From Fibrisoma limi BUZ 3 (lineage in GTDB: Bacteria > Bacteroidota > Bacteroidia > Cytophagales > Spirosomataceae), in assembly GCF_000296815.2 (NCBI RefSeq), contig NZ_CAIT01000006.1, forward strand, positions 1-64,000: a DNA stretch of 64,000 nucleotides, read 5' to 3'. The notes under the pieces were generated by a model. That model searched no databases. It had not been told where the DNA came from and worked only from the letters and a program-made list of their open reading frames with translations. Below are positions 44,278 to 53,694 of the stretch, in pieces; position 1 is the first letter of the stretch, and every line of letters begins with the position of its first letter. The translations under genes were made by a program, and so were the position numbers.

Positions 44278-47211
44278 CTATCGCTCGATGATCAATTTAA
44301 ACGTACGCTTGTTGGCGTCCTGCTGGGCGTTCAGGAGGTATAGACCAGCGGGCTGGTTCTGAAAATCCAGTTCAACGGTGTTGCGGCCGGGCTGAACGGC
44401 CCTGGTTTGCTCGCTTACGGTCCGACCGTTCAGGCTGACAAGAGTAAGCGTAAGTTTCCCCGCATCTGGCGTATCCCACTGCAACCGGGATAATCCAGCG
44501 CTGGGGTTCGGCGACAGACTGGCCGTCAGCGGTTGTTCCAAAGCGGCCTGCCGGGCTCCCGTTGAGGTACGTAATGTGAGCTGATCGACGTACAAGGTGT
44601 AGGACTGGCCGTTGCGTTGACCACGATCCTGGAAGTTTATCCGCTTAACCGTTCCCGGATTACCCAGCTCATTCCAGCCAACAGTGTATTGCTGCCAGGT
44701 GTTGGCTGGTACGTCGAGGGCTTTGGTTGCCGACAAGTTGGTGTTATCATCCGTGTGGACGTACAATTGGAGTTTTGCGCCGGTTGGTCCGCCGTAAAGC
44801 CAGAACCGCAGGCCACCCGAGTACTGCGCCGGGTTGATGGCGTTGACCGAACGTAGCGACAGGGCCGACCAGTCGGTGTTTACCGAAACCGCCAGGGACT
44901 TACTGCCCACCTGGACCGGCGACGTATTGTCGAAGTTGGGCGATCCGCCGGGCAGGCTCCACGACCAGTTTTCCCAACCGCTGGCCAGCGCATCGCCGTA
45001 GATAACCGCATCCGGCTGGTTGGCCGGTAGCATCGTTACATTGAGTGCATTGCTCGCCGACGAGGTGTTACCGGCTGCGTCGCGGGCCTTAACCGTCATG
45101 TTGTACGTAGTTCCGGCGCTCAATCCCGTCAGGTTGTAGCTGGTGCCACTGGTTTCGCCGATCTTCGTGCTGTTGCGGTAGACATCATAGGCCGTAACGC
45201 CCACGTTATCGGTCGAAGCCGTCCAGGCCAGCGTAAAACTGGTTTGTGTGATCGACGAAGCGATCAGATTGGCCGGGGCAGTGGGAGCCTGGTTGTCGGC
45301 GGGTGGTGCGCCGGCCGTCGACAGGCGTAAGTCGTCTATGAATAAGCTGTGCCCCGATCCCACCGCATCCTGGATATTGATCCGCTTTACCTGCGTCGGG
45401 TTACCCAGATCCGCCCATGAGACGGTAAATTGTTTCCAGCTATTGGCCGGTACGTTGATGGCCACGTGGCGGCTTTCGGCCCCGCTGTCGTCCCGCTGGG
45501 TGTAAAGCTGCAACTGATTGCCGTTACTGCCGCCGTAGGCCCAGAACTGAATGCCACCCGGATAGTCGACGGTACGTATACTATTGTCGCTCCGCAGGCT
45601 CAAGCCGGCCCAGGCGTTGTACATCCGAACCGCCATCGAATAGCTGCCGACCTTCACGACCGCCGTGCCCGAATAGTCGGTTCCGGTGCTCCACGACCAG
45701 TTCTGCCAACTCGTGTTGAGGGCATCGCCATACACCACCAGGTCATTGGACGTAGCGGGCGGGGTGGTAACCGTTAAACCGGTGCTCGCTGCCGACAGAT
45801 TCCCCGCGCTATCTTTGGCGCGTACGGTCATGTTGTAGGCCGTGCTGGGCGATAAGCCCGCTACGACGAATGATGTCGTACTGCTCTGCCCGATTACGGT
45901 ACCATTCCGCAGGATGTCATAACCGGATACGCCTACGTTATCTGTTGAAGCCGACCAGGAAAGTGTAAAGTCGCTTTGGGTTACGTTGGAAGCCGCCAGG
46001 TTGGTAGGAGTGCTGGGGGCCTGGGTGTCGGGTGTTGATGGCTGGCTGTTGGTCGGGCTCCAGAAGTTGCCCGTTAGGGCCAACAGGTAGAGCACCCGCA
46101 GCGAGTGGCCGAAGTACCGTTCATAGGTCAAATCCTGGTTTTTGACAAAGCCCGCGAACGCATCCACGCGGCTCTGGCTGTTGGCCATAGCCCCCACAGC
46201 AAACGCGCCCGTAAAACAGATACTTTGGTACCCGCCCGCCAGCGACCCATCGCGGTGGTAGCCATCCTTGATGTTCGCGATGCCGCCCGCCGGGCCAGCC
46301 ACCCAATCGGTAACGCGGTTGAGCCAGGCTTTAGCGTCGGCGGTGCCATACCAGAGGTAGTCGATGGTGAAGCGCCAGGGCGTTCGACACGCATCGTAGA
46401 GGTAATCGACCCCACCGTTTCGGAAGCCGTACTGCGTACAACCACCACCGGGCGTGCCGTTGCTGTGCTGCCAGTCCGATACGAGGCCCGTCGACGGGTG
46501 CGCGTTGGCGTTGAGCATAACGTAGGCATCGCGGGCCATGTTGGTCCAGTACGCGGCATCGGCCGGAACGTGCTGCGCAAACGCCCGGTAGTAAGCCGGT
46601 GATGCATACGACTGGTTCATGCAATCCTCACCACCGAACGTATCGCCGGGTTTCAGAACGTGCAGGCCATTGCCGGTCACGACCGTCTCATGCTGCTTCA
46701 TTTTATTAATCAGGTACGTAGCATCGGCCTGGTAATTATGCGGAGCGGTGGTGCCGGGCCACTGCTGATTGGCAATGATAAGCGCCATTGCTACGTCGAG
46801 TTCACCGTCGGTAGCCGAATTCTGGCCGTAGATGCCGCCCGCGCAGCCGCCAATCTTCCAGTGCATCAGCCCGTTGGCGTCCCGAAAGTTTTTGTGGTAC
46901 TGCCACAGCCCATCGAATATTGTTTTATCGCCGAAGTACGCCGTCAGGAGCATACCGTAGCCAATGCCTTCGGAAACAGTTTCGTTGGGGTTGTCGTACT
47001 TAACCCGATAAACACCGTTTCCGCAGTTTTCTACGTAGTTCGCTTTCCAGTATGTGTAAGCCGCCTGCACATCGGTGCTGGATAAGGTCGTTGGTTTAAA
47101 TCCCTGGGTATACGCAACCTGCTGTGGGAACGGTCGTTGTGGCGTTTGAGCCCAGCCACTGAGGGAAAGTATAAGGGCAAAAAAAGGGGCCAGGGTAAAC
47201 GGTTGTCTCAT
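44278..47211 (-). CDS. Secreted GH8 endoglucanase with FN3 and carbohydrate-binding modules (T9SS cargo)
   Basis: The 977-residue protein has a signal peptide (about 1-21), a GH8 domain (about 30-380) with SEGIGYGMLL (acid Glu, about 80) and the family signature ATDGELDVAMAL, then two fibronectin type III domains (about 395-485 and 645-735) each followed by a carbohydrate-binding-like domain (DALNTSWQNWSW and DALASGWENWSW types), and a C-terminal T9SS sorting region ending KRTFKLIIER. GH8 enzymes cut beta-1,4-linked glucans, xylan or chitosan. It is likely released or held on the cell surface and attacks plant or bacterial cellulose-like polymers. Confidence 0.92.
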   Translation of the reverse strand: MRQPFTLAPFFALILSLSGWAQTPQRPFPQQVAYTQGFKPTTLSSTDVQAAYTYWKANYVENCGNGVYRVKYDNPNETVSEGIGYGMLLTAYFGDKTIFDGLWQYHKNFRDANGLMHWKIGGCAGGIYGQNSATDGELDVAMALIIANQQWPGTTAPHNYQADATYLINKMKQHETVVTGNGLHVLKPGDTFGGEDCMNQSYASPAYYRAFAQHVPADAAYWTNMARDAYVMLNANAHPSTGLVSDWQHSNGTPGGGCTQYGFRNGGVDYLYDACRTPWRFTIDYLWYGTADAKAWLNRVTDWVAGPAGGIANIKDGYHRDGSLAGGYQSICFTGAFAVGAMANSQSRVDAFAGFVKNQDLTYERYFGHSLRVLYLLALTGNFWSPTNSQPSTPDTQAPSTPTNLAASNVTQSDFTLSWSASTDNVGVSGYDILRNGTVIGQSSTTSFVVAGLSPSTAYNMTVRAKDSAGNLSAASTGLTVTTPPATSNDLVVYGDALNTSWQNWSWSTGTDYSGTAVVKVGSYSMAVRMYNAWAGLSLRSDNSIRTVDYPGGIQFWAYGGSNGNQLQLYTQRDDSGAESRHVAINVPANSWKQFTVSWADLGNPTQVKRINIQDAVGSGHSLFIDDLRLSTAGAPPADNQAPTAPANLIASSITQTSFTLAWTASTDNVGVTAYDVYRNSTKIGETSGTSYNLTGLSAGTTYNMTVKARDAAGNTSSASNALNVTMLPANQPDAVIYGDALASGWENWSWSLPGGSPNFDNTSPVQVGSKSLAVSVNTDWSALSLRSVNAINPAQYSGGLRFWLYGGPTGAKLQLYVHTDDNTNLSATKALDVPANTWQQYTVGWNELGNPGTVKRINFQDRGQRNGQSYTLYVDQLTLRTSTGARQAALEQPLTASLSPNPSAGLSRLQWDTPDAGKLTLTLVSLNGRTVSEQTRAVQPGRNTVELDFQNQPAGLYLLNAQQDANKRTFKLIIER

Positions 47212-47411
47212 AGCGGGAAAGAGTTGTCGGAATGCTATGAAAGGTAATAAAAAATTTATTTTATTATACCATTTTGTTAAATTTTAGACTTTAAGAGGGA
47301 TGTCGGATTTATAGCTGAATGGTAATCTATCTCCAATCGATTGCGAACAAGCCTACTGAAATTCATAAGACCATCCACCAAAACAACGACGGTAGCAGAG
47401 CGATGGAAAAG

Positions 47412-47447
47412 AAAAAGGTCGGCCTTAGTCCAAAGCCGACCTTTTTT
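47412..47447. terminator. Terminator between argH and the GH8 gene
   Basis: AAAAAGGTCGGC (47412-47423) pairs with GCCGACCTTTTTT (47435-47447) around an 11-base loop. A- and T-runs on both sides let it act in either direction; on the minus strand it lies downstream of argH. Confidence 0.85.
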
Positions 47448-47503
47448 GTTCTGATTCCGACGCTCAGACGAGCGTGAGAATCATGGTACAAACCCCTGTT
47501 CTC

Positions 47504-47656
47504 ATGAAAACCAGTACAGACTTATTCGTCCTGGCGATGGCCTTGTCATCGTGTACGTGTGATTCAATTTCGGCAGATGACGGGACACTCGCAGGCTGGT
47601 TTTCGGTAAGGGACGCTCCCGTTTGTTGGGTTACCCAGGCGAGAAATACGTATTGA
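47504..47656 (+). CDS. Possible small lipoprotein or lipoprotein remnant
   Basis: A 50-residue frame starts MKTSTDLFVLAMALSSC, which looks like a lipoprotein signal with a lipobox Cys, then continues DGTLAGWFSVRDAPVC and stops just before the argH end. Full-length lipoproteins with a similar start are normally much longer, so this is probably a truncated leftover. It is weak evidence only. Confidence 0.3.
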   Translation: MKTSTDLFVLAMALSSCTCDSISADDGTLAGWFSVRDAPVCWVTQARNTY

Positions 47657-47660
47657 CCGA

Positions 47661-49010
47661 TCAGGCCAGTAGTCGTTCAATCGCGAGCTGCGCACGTTCG
47701 GCCCCAAAACCTGCTATCGCTTGCTCCATTGCCTGCTGAATCAGGTCGTTGCCCAGGTTGCCGATGCTCCCTTCGTGCGTATGGTGCAACTCACGTAGCG
47801 GATGCGGTCCGTCGGTACGGTAGGTGTGTTCGGCAATCTCGTTGCCCACCTGCCGATACGCTTCCCGGAACGGTACGCCCTGCAACACCAGTTCATTCAC
47901 GCGTTCCACACTGAAGAGCAGATCGTACTTCGGGTCATCGAGCAGACTGGGTTTCACCTGGAGGTGCTCAAGCATAAAGTCCGTAATACTGAGGCAGTCC
48001 AGCAACTCGTCGAACGCAGGCATCAGCACTTCCTTCAGAATCTGCATATCCCGGTGGTAGCCGGACGGCAGGTTACTGAGTACCAGCGTTACCTCCATCG
48101 GCAGGGCTTTCAGGCGGTTGGTTTTGGCGCGAAGTAATTCCGCTACGTCAGGGTTTTTCTTGTGCGGCATAATGCTGCTACCGGTCGTCAGGGCATCGGG
48201 CAGGATCAGGAAGCCGAAGTTCTGGCTATTGTACAGGCAGATGTCCATGGCCATTCGCGACAACGTTGCGGCAATGGCGGCCAGCGCAGTAAGCGCCGTT
48301 TGTTCGGTTTTGCCACGGGTCATCTGCGCATACACGACGTTGACGTTCATGCCTTCGAAGCCGAGCAGTTCGGTTGTCAGCGTGCGGTTGAGCGGGAACG
48401 ACGAGCCGTAGCCCGCGCCGGAGCCGAGCGGATTCCGGTTGGCCAGCCGGTAGGCCGTCTGGAGGGTCAGCATATCGTCCGCGAGGGCTTCGGCGTAAGC
48501 GCCAAACCACAGCCCAAACGACGACGGCATGGCAATCTGAAGGTGCGTATAGCCCGGCAGCAGGTCGGCTTTGTGCTGCTCCGATCGGCCAATTAGTCGG
48601 GTAAACACGCGCTGGACAGCCTCTGCAACCTGCCAGAGCCGGTCGCGGGTAAACAGCTTCAGGTCGACCAGCACCTGGTCATTGCGGGACCGGCCCGAAT
48701 GAATTTTCTTGCCCGTATCGCCCAGTTGCCGGGTCAGCATGAGTTCAACCTGCGAGTGAACGTCTTCAACATCTTCCTCAATGACAAACTGCCCGGCCTG
48801 AATCTGCTGGTAAATGGTTTTCAGTTCAGTTTGCAGGGCCGTAAGCTCGTCGCTGGTGAGCAGACCAATGGTTTCGAGCATCTGCGCGTGGGCGAGGTTG
48901 CCCAGTACGTCGAATGGGGCAAGATACAGGTCCATGTCGCGGTCGCGTCCAACGGTGAAGCGTTCAATCTGAGTGTCGGTGACGGTCGATTCTTTTTGCC
49001 AGAGTTTCAA
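47661..49010 (-). CDS. argH: Argininosuccinate lyase (ArgH)
   Basis: The 449-residue enzyme begins with a TTG codon: KLWQKEST is the conserved ArgH N-terminus and no ATG fits it. It carries HSGRSRNDQV, the GYTHLQIAMPSSFG region and the fumarase/aspartase signature GSSIMPHKKNPD. It cleaves argininosuccinate into arginine and fumarate, the last step of arginine synthesis. The length is normal. No other arg gene is in the window. A terminator lies downstream. Confidence 0.95.
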   Translation of the reverse strand: MKLWQKESTVTDTQIERFTVGRDRDMDLYLAPFDVLGNLAHAQMLETIGLLTSDELTALQTELKTIYQQIQAGQFVIEEDVEDVHSQVELMLTRQLGDTGKKIHSGRSRNDQVLVDLKLFTRDRLWQVAEAVQRVFTRLIGRSEQHKADLLPGYTHLQIAMPSSFGLWFGAYAEALADDMLTLQTAYRLANRNPLGSGAGYGSSFPLNRTLTTELLGFEGMNVNVVYAQMTRGKTEQTALTALAAIAATLSRMAMDICLYNSQNFGFLILPDALTTGSSIMPHKKNPDVAELLRAKTNRLKALPMEVTLVLSNLPSGYHRDMQILKEVLMPAFDELLDCLSITDFMLEHLQVKPSLLDDPKYDLLFSVERVNELVLQGVPFREAYRQVGNEIAEHTYRTDGPHPLRELHHTHEGSIGNLGNDLIQQAMEQAIAGFGAERAQLAIERLLA

Positions 49011-49150
49011 GGGGCAGATGAATTGAATGAGTGATGGCTCGATGCGCCAGCCGTTCTGGCGTATTGATGGCGGCAAAGTTCGCAAACAAACGCATGAGAC
49101 CTTAGCCGGAGCCCGGGTTTTATTCGGAAGAACGGCTGTCTGCAAATAAA

Positions 49151-49180
49151 AACGCGGCCTTGACTGCTCAGGACCGCGTT
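49151..49180 (-). terminator. Terminator of the universal stress protein gene
   Basis: AACGCGG (49151-49157) pairs with CCGCGTT (49174-49180), and on the minus strand the stem is followed by TTTTATTT. It lies just after the stop of the gene at 49200. Confidence 0.75.
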
Positions 49181-49199
49181 CAGGAGAAATGGTTTGATC

Positions 49200-50132
49200 T
49201 TATCCGAACCGAAGGGCACGAAGTGATGGAAATTCAGGCGTCATCATTTCGCGGATGGGCTGCATCGACTGCGTGTCGACTTCCCGTGGCTTAATGGCCA
49301 GAACCGGTACAGTGGCCCGGTTGATGACCTGCTTGAAAAACGGTCCGCTGAGTAAATTCCGAAGGCCGGTTGTGGTGTCGGCCGTAACCACGATCAGATC
49401 CGCATGGCGTTCATCGGCTTGCTGGAGCACGGTTTTAGCCGCCGAATCCGTTTCCGACAGGAATACGTCCGCGTCAAGCGCATCGGCCGACAAATGCTCA
49501 TTGAGTGAAGCCATCGCAGAGTTGAGCGTTTCGCCCGAATCGGGTTCTTCCTGACTAAGCAGCGCCAGTACGGTCAGATGAGCGTTATTCTTCCGGGCAA
49601 TGCTGCGCGTCAGGTCATATTTATTCATCGTACCCGGTACCGGCCGAAGTGGGAACAAAATCTGCCGGAAATTGCTCACATCAGCACCTTCGGGAACGGT
49701 CAGTACCGGGCAGGGCGCTTGTTTGATAACGTGGTACGTTTCCGGTCCCAGTACGTACTTCAGCAGACCTTCGGGCCGCTGTGCTCCCATAATGATCAGG
49801 TCAGCTCTGATTTCATGAGCAGCCTCCACGAGCCGGTCGGTGCGGGTGCCCGTCCGGCACTCCACCGAATACGGCATCGGATGGCCATCCAGTACAGAAT
49901 CGGCCCATTGATGCAGTCGCCGAACATCCGCTTCGAGTACTTCGGTGCGGGGTACGGAGACCATCAGGTTGTCGGCCGCGGTAAAGGGGTAGTCTTCCGG
50001 AGTGATGACGTGCAACAGCCGTAGTTCGGCCTGGTGCCGCCGACTCATGGCTTTGGCCAGGTTAAGCACGGCTTTGGAGGTATCGCTGAGATCAACGGAG
50101 ACGAGTATGCGGTTAATTACTGATTTCTTCAT
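49200..50132 (-). CDS. Tandem universal stress protein (two Usp domains)
   Basis: The 310-residue protein consists of two UspA-like domains (about 5-145 and 160-290). The first has ILVSVDLSD at the start and ADLIIMGAQRPEGLL with GPETYHVIKQAPCPVLTV, similar to the ATP-binding Usp motif G-2x-G-9x-G(S/T), although glycine spacing is altered. The second has ADLIVVTADTTTGLRNLLSG and ATVPVLAI. Such proteins help cells cope with stress and starvation. The gene overlaps the upstream GNAT gene by 20 bases. Confidence 0.9.
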   Translation of the reverse strand: MKKSVINRILVSVDLSDTSKAVLNLAKAMSRRHQAELRLLHVITPEDYPFTAADNLMVSVPRTEVLEADVRRLHQWADSVLDGHPMPYSVECRTGTRTDRLVEAAHEIRADLIIMGAQRPEGLLKYVLGPETYHVIKQAPCPVLTVPEGADVSNFRQILFPLRPVPGTMNKYDLTRSIARKNNAHLTVLALLSQEEPDSGETLNSAMASLNEHLSADALDADVFLSETDSAAKTVLQQADERHADLIVVTADTTTGLRNLLSGPFFKQVINRATVPVLAIKPREVDTQSMQPIREMMTPEFPSLRALRFG

Positions 50133-50778
50133 GGCTTGCTGCGTGTTTAGGTGATAGATAATGGCTGGACGAGCCGGCTTCCCACTCCAGGAGTGTCGCG
50201 TATTCTTTCGATTCCTGGTCACCCCGTAAGTAGCGGGGTAAAATCTGCTTTACGCGAAACCCGTTGGCGAGCTGAAAGCTGAGTGTCGGGTCGTAGATCG
50301 CCTTTTGTTTCACGCGGTCGATGTATTCCTGGGGCGTCAGATCGCTGTGCAGATGGTAGGCCGGCAAACGACCACCCGCCAGAATACCGCGCAGAGCCAG
50401 CTTTCTACAGCAGGCTTTGCGCGCTTCGTAGAGCCGCCGACCCAGTTGCAGGCCCCGGTAACCCGGATGCACAAACACCTCGACCCCGTAGAGCACATCG
50501 CCGGTCGGATCGTGGGTGCTGAAGGTGTATAGCCCCGTTACCTGTTCGTAGGTATGCTGCCGGGAAAAGTCGGCCCAATGAACGATGATGGACAGCGCGC
50601 AGGCTACTACCTGACCATCTGCTACTACGCAGAACTGGCCGGCCGGAAACAGGCGAAGCAGGGTTTCAATACGTTCCTTACGCCAATATGGTCCGCCCAG
50701 GTTGCTGTACGAAGCAATCATGGCCGTTTTTAGCTGCTCATAGTCATCTATCACTAAGTTTCTGGTAATCAATTTCAT
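50113..50778 (-). CDS. GNAT-family N-acetyltransferase
   Basis: The 221-residue protein has a GNAT fold with motif A VEVFVHPGYRGLQLGRRLYEAR, including the pyrophosphate-binding R/Q-x-x-G-x-G/A-like loop. It resembles the N-terminal half of bifunctional GNAT/carbon-nitrogen hydrolase proteins, but here no nitrilase half follows. It overlaps the start of the universal stress protein gene by 20 bases, so the two are probably translated together. The substrate is unknown. Confidence 0.85.
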   Translation of the reverse strand: MKLITRNLVIDDYEQLKTAMIASYSNLGGPYWRKERIETLLRLFPAGQFCVVADGQVVACALSIIVHWADFSRQHTYEQVTGLYTFSTHDPTGDVLYGVEVFVHPGYRGLQLGRRLYEARKACCRKLALRGILAGGRLPAYHLHSDLTPQEYIDRVKQKAIYDPTLSFQLANGFRVKQILPRYLRGDQESKEYATLLEWEAGSSSHYLSPKHAASHEEISN

Positions 50779-51352
50779 GTGTAGTTTGTTGATGGTGCTG
50801 TAAGATACCACCGCGGGCTTAGCGACCCCTTAAGATCAGCTTAGAATTCCATAAGAATTGTCCGATTAGGGGAAATAACTACCAGCCCGGTAGCACATGA
50901 TGCGCCGGAAATACGTAGAAGATACTGAAATGAGCAGGCAGATTATCGGCTGGTGCCGAACGGCAATTGGTACAAATCAGGGTTTGGTAACGTACTTAAG
51001 CCAGGGCACCTGAACGGTTACCCTTTTAATCCGCAGATAAGTACACCAGGGTTCATAGGCGAACAAGAGCGGAGTTGGCAGTCCTTTTAAGTACGTCGAT
51101 GTTTGCGTTGAAGGCGGCAGGTTAAACATACCTGTAGAAGAAGGTTTCTACAAGGTAAGTACATAATTCCTATTTCCCGCGACGTATATGCTCCATAAAT
51201 TTACAAAAAGCTCCCTTTTTTTATCGTAGCGTTCCACAAACTGTTTCCCGGAAGCAGGCTATCGACTATACGTTTATATACGTAACAGGAACAGCCAACG
51301 GCATCTGATGACGCCCTGAAGAGAAAAGGTATTACCTGGCAATCAGAGCCGA
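50779..51352. other. Long intergenic region with no clear gene
   Basis: In 574 bases I see only short frames (for example a 37-codon frame from 50899) and a weak hairpin TGTAGAA/TTCTACA near 51134-51153. It is mixed in base composition and no repeat or RNA gene is apparent. Promoters of the GNAT gene are expected near its right-hand start. Confidence 0.4.
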
Positions 51353-51763
51353 CTACTGAATTCGGTTAGGGCTGTAATCGGTACAAGTAAGGTCCTCGTA
51401 GTAGAACGCACATTTAAAAAACTGTTCGGTTTTTCGGCCCAGCCAGCCGCCGGAGATGATAAGGCTACAATAGGAGCCGATGCGCCCCGAAACACCTTTA
51501 ACTTCAATGCGTTGAGATCCTTCATACAGTAGCATGTGTTCACCACTGTTATGAACGAGACCACCAATTATTCGGGTAGAAGGCAACCGCAAATGAACTG
51601 TCTCGAGGTATTCGCCGTGCAGGTCATAAAAGTTGAACCGTAGCGACAGCGGATTCAGGTCACGGCGCTCGGTCCAGAAAAATTCGTACAGATGTACAGG
51701 CTGACCCGTCTGATTCAACAGACGTTTGGTGCTGATATGCTGAATTGTAAGCGCTTCGTTCAT
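51353..51763 (-). CDS. Hypothetical protein
   Basis: The 136-residue soluble product starts MNEALTIQHIS. It is beta-rich with aromatic and charged residues (YEFFWTERRDLN, LSLRFNFYDLHGEY, GLVHNSGEHMLLY) and resembles a small beta-sandwich; no family is recognised. A longer frame opens with GTG at 51865 but it crosses a hairpin and has a hydrophobic leader that could be spurious. It is a single-gene unit. Confidence 0.6.
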   Translation of the reverse strand: MNEALTIQHISTKRLLNQTGQPVHLYEFFWTERRDLNPLSLRFNFYDLHGEYLETVHLRLPSTRIIGGLVHNSGEHMLLYEGSQRIEVKGVSGRIGSYCSLIISGGWLGRKTEQFFKCAFYYEDLTCTDYSPNRIQ

Positions 51764-52090
51764 ACGTAGTTGGATAATCTGTTTTCTAGTCAGCACATTG
51801 TCAAAAAGCACGGCTGTTGTTACGGGCAAGGACCACGAGCTGATGAGGGCTAACAAAATAGCCACTTGTTAATGACAAATGGCTATTAGATAAAGCACCG
51901 GGTAGCGGGCTTGTCCAACCTTAAACACACTAAAACAAGGGTCTCCACAAAATTGAGGTAGGGCCAAACGTCGTAGTATGGTATGCAAAGTTCGCAGTTC
52001 AAAGCTTAGAGTAACCATAAAACGGCATTAGAAAAATATTAGATTTTATTTATTAACTACCAAGACTGCTTTTAGGTTATAATTTTGAAT
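51764..52090. other. Intergenic region with an AT-rich hairpin
   Basis: About 327 bases with no gene. It contains the hairpin at 51857-51887 and an AT-rich stretch near 52015-52085, immediately before the DUF3892 gene, which is likely promoter sequence. Confidence 0.4.
51857..51887. terminator. Hairpin upstream of the hypothetical gene
   Basis: AATAGCCACTTGT (51857-51869) pairs with ACAAATGGCTATT (51875-51887) with one mismatch around TAATG. It could be a terminator for a transcript read from the plus side or an attenuator for the minus-strand gene. Confidence 0.5.
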
Positions 52091-52402
52091 ATGAAGCAGC
52101 GTAGCAATAATGGTGCGACAGAGCAAGTTATACAGATCAAATGCGCTGGGAAGGCTGGTGGCTTAAATCCGCATGAGAGAATTCTGACCGTTGGCGGGGT
52201 CATGGCCGACGGAATGTCCTGGCGATTGTCGCAGCAGCAGGTTATCGATTACATTGAGAGTGAGGTTTACTCGTTCTGCGTCAGCCATAACGGACAATTG
52301 CACACTGTGATTGTGGATACGTATCAGGGTAATAAATACCTGAAAATTCGCTTCGATGGCGTAACGCCCAATAGTCTCCTGAATTTGCCCGAATGTGTCT
52401 AA
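52091..52402 (+). CDS. DUF3892-domain protein
   Basis: The 103-residue soluble protein has the DUF3892 pattern: QIKCAGK, PHERILTVGGVM, SWRLSQQQVIDYIE and the C-terminal YLKIRFDGVTPNSLLNLPEC, which is characteristic of the family. Its function is unknown. A TTG two codons upstream is also possible. It is AT-richer than the neighbouring carbohydrate genes. Confidence 0.8.
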   Translation: MKQRSNNGATEQVIQIKCAGKAGGLNPHERILTVGGVMADGMSWRLSQQQVIDYIESEVYSFCVSHNGQLHTVIVDTYQGNKYLKIRFDGVTPNSLLNLPECV

Positions 52403-52582
52403 TGTCGGGCCTGCTCGATGAATGATTGGTTTTGTTATGTGCCGATAAATCCATCTGGTAGTACTTCTTGTCAGGTTGGTTTTCCCGGGTACGGCACAAG
52501 CCTGCTTATTAGAAATACAAGTAACACCAGGCTGCGGGATCAACAGGTCCAGCTTTGCAGGGCCAGTTAACCGTAACTCACG

Positions 52583-52738
52583 TTAAAATAAAACAAAGAA
52601 ATTGAGCCAGGATTGGGCCTGTGCCAATGCTTCGTCGTAAGGTAGATCCGGAAACAGCAGCATTAGCTGAACTGCGATTTGAACCAGGCGGTTAGATGTT
52701 TCCGATTTCTGCGTTTTTTGGGGCTCAGTTGGTTCCAT
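52583..52738 (-). CDS. Small hypothetical protein (51 residues)
   Basis: An ATG-to-TAA frame encodes MEPTEPQKTQKSETSNRL followed by VQIAVQLMLLFPDLPYDEAL and a hydrophobic C-terminus (SWLNFFVLF). It is short and unrecognised, but the composition (polar start, amphipathic helix, hydrophobic end) is gene-like. Confidence is limited by its size. Confidence 0.35.
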   Translation of the reverse strand: MEPTEPQKTQKSETSNRLVQIAVQLMLLFPDLPYDEALAQAQSWLNFFVLF

Positions 52739-53130
52739 GGTACGTTAGTTTGTAATGAGTTCGCAACAATGACCGCACGGAATGGGAAATCGACAAGGGA
52801 TTGAACGACAATGCTCCAACACAGCGTATCAGAGCATTGCTGAAACTATCCTATATTGTCTTTAAGCAAGAGCTTATTGTAAATGTATACGCAGGCATCA
52901 CTGCTCACATTAACTCTGAATTAATCCTTCATTAAAGTATAGAGGCCGAATCAGCCAAAACATAGGTCGGCCAATCGGCAGGTTAAAAGTGAATGTAACT
53001 CCTTTGCCTCCCAAATCGGCTTACAATATTTTACCCGCTTCTCCGACTACCCTGTTACCAACTGATGTAAAAAGAACGATTCGCTATTAGCGCCGAACGG
53101 TTGGATTAATCACGTTTAACAAACAGGTGT
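52739..53130. other. Intergenic region before the hsp20 gene
   Basis: About 390 bases with no gene. The stretch is AT-rich from 52850 to 52960 and probably holds the hsp20 promoter. No inverted repeat matching a CIRCE element was seen. Confidence 0.35.
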
Positions 53131-53589
53131 ATGTATCATTCACAATTCGGTCACGGACAGTTGCGTACTGTCGGCCACAGGAGAGGAGAAGGGCGGTACT
53201 ACGGCGGTCATCATAGCCAGATCGGCGGGCCGTTTGGGCAGCGGTCAGCACGGGGCCCATTTCGGGTACCGATCAACATTGAAGAAACCGCCACAACGTT
53301 TGAGGTCTACGTAGCTGCGCCGGGGCGGTCGAAGAACGACTTTTCCGTGCAGATCAAAGACGACGTACTGACCATCGCCTACCAGCAACCTCAGGTGGAA
53401 GGAGAGGTGAAAACGCCAAACTGGCGGCATCAGGAGTTTGCCCGCGGTGAGTTCAGCCGGAGCTTTCAGTTGAACGGTAAAGTAGAAACGGCCGGCATCA
53501 GCGCAGGGTACCATGATGGTATTTTGCAGGTCACTCTACCGAAATCGCCCAAAGCCAACGAACCGGCGCAGGACGTAGTGATTGCCTGA
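53131..53589 (+). CDS. Small heat shock protein, Hsp20/alpha-crystallin family
   Basis: The 152-residue protein has an alpha-crystallin domain (about 45-140) with the PINIEETATTFEVYVAAPG start, a beta-sandwich core and the C-terminal GILQVTLPK motif, and a short Gly/His-rich N-terminus. It acts as an ATP-independent holdase that keeps unfolded proteins soluble. A strong hairpin terminator follows 15 bases after the stop. Confidence 0.93.
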   Translation: MYHSQFGHGQLRTVGHRRGEGRYYGGHHSQIGGPFGQRSARGPFRVPINIEETATTFEVYVAAPGRSKNDFSVQIKDDVLTIAYQQPQVEGEVKTPNWRHQEFARGEFSRSFQLNGKVETAGISAGYHDGILQVTLPKSPKANEPAQDVVIA

Positions 53590-53604
53590 TAGATTAAGTA
53601 GATT

Positions 53605-53644
53605 AAATCAAAAAGCGAGCCTGTTCAGGTTCGCTTTTTGATTT
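53605..53644 (+). terminator. Terminator of the hsp20 gene
   Basis: AAATCAAAAAGCGAGCCTG (53605-53623) pairs with CAGGTTCGCTTTTTGATTT (53626-53644) except for one G-T pair. The T-run in the 3' arm fits rho-independent termination. Confidence 0.9.
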
Positions 53645-53694
53645 GATATAAGGCTCATAGAGCTAGGTAAGGTAGTGCGCTTAAGATAAACTAA

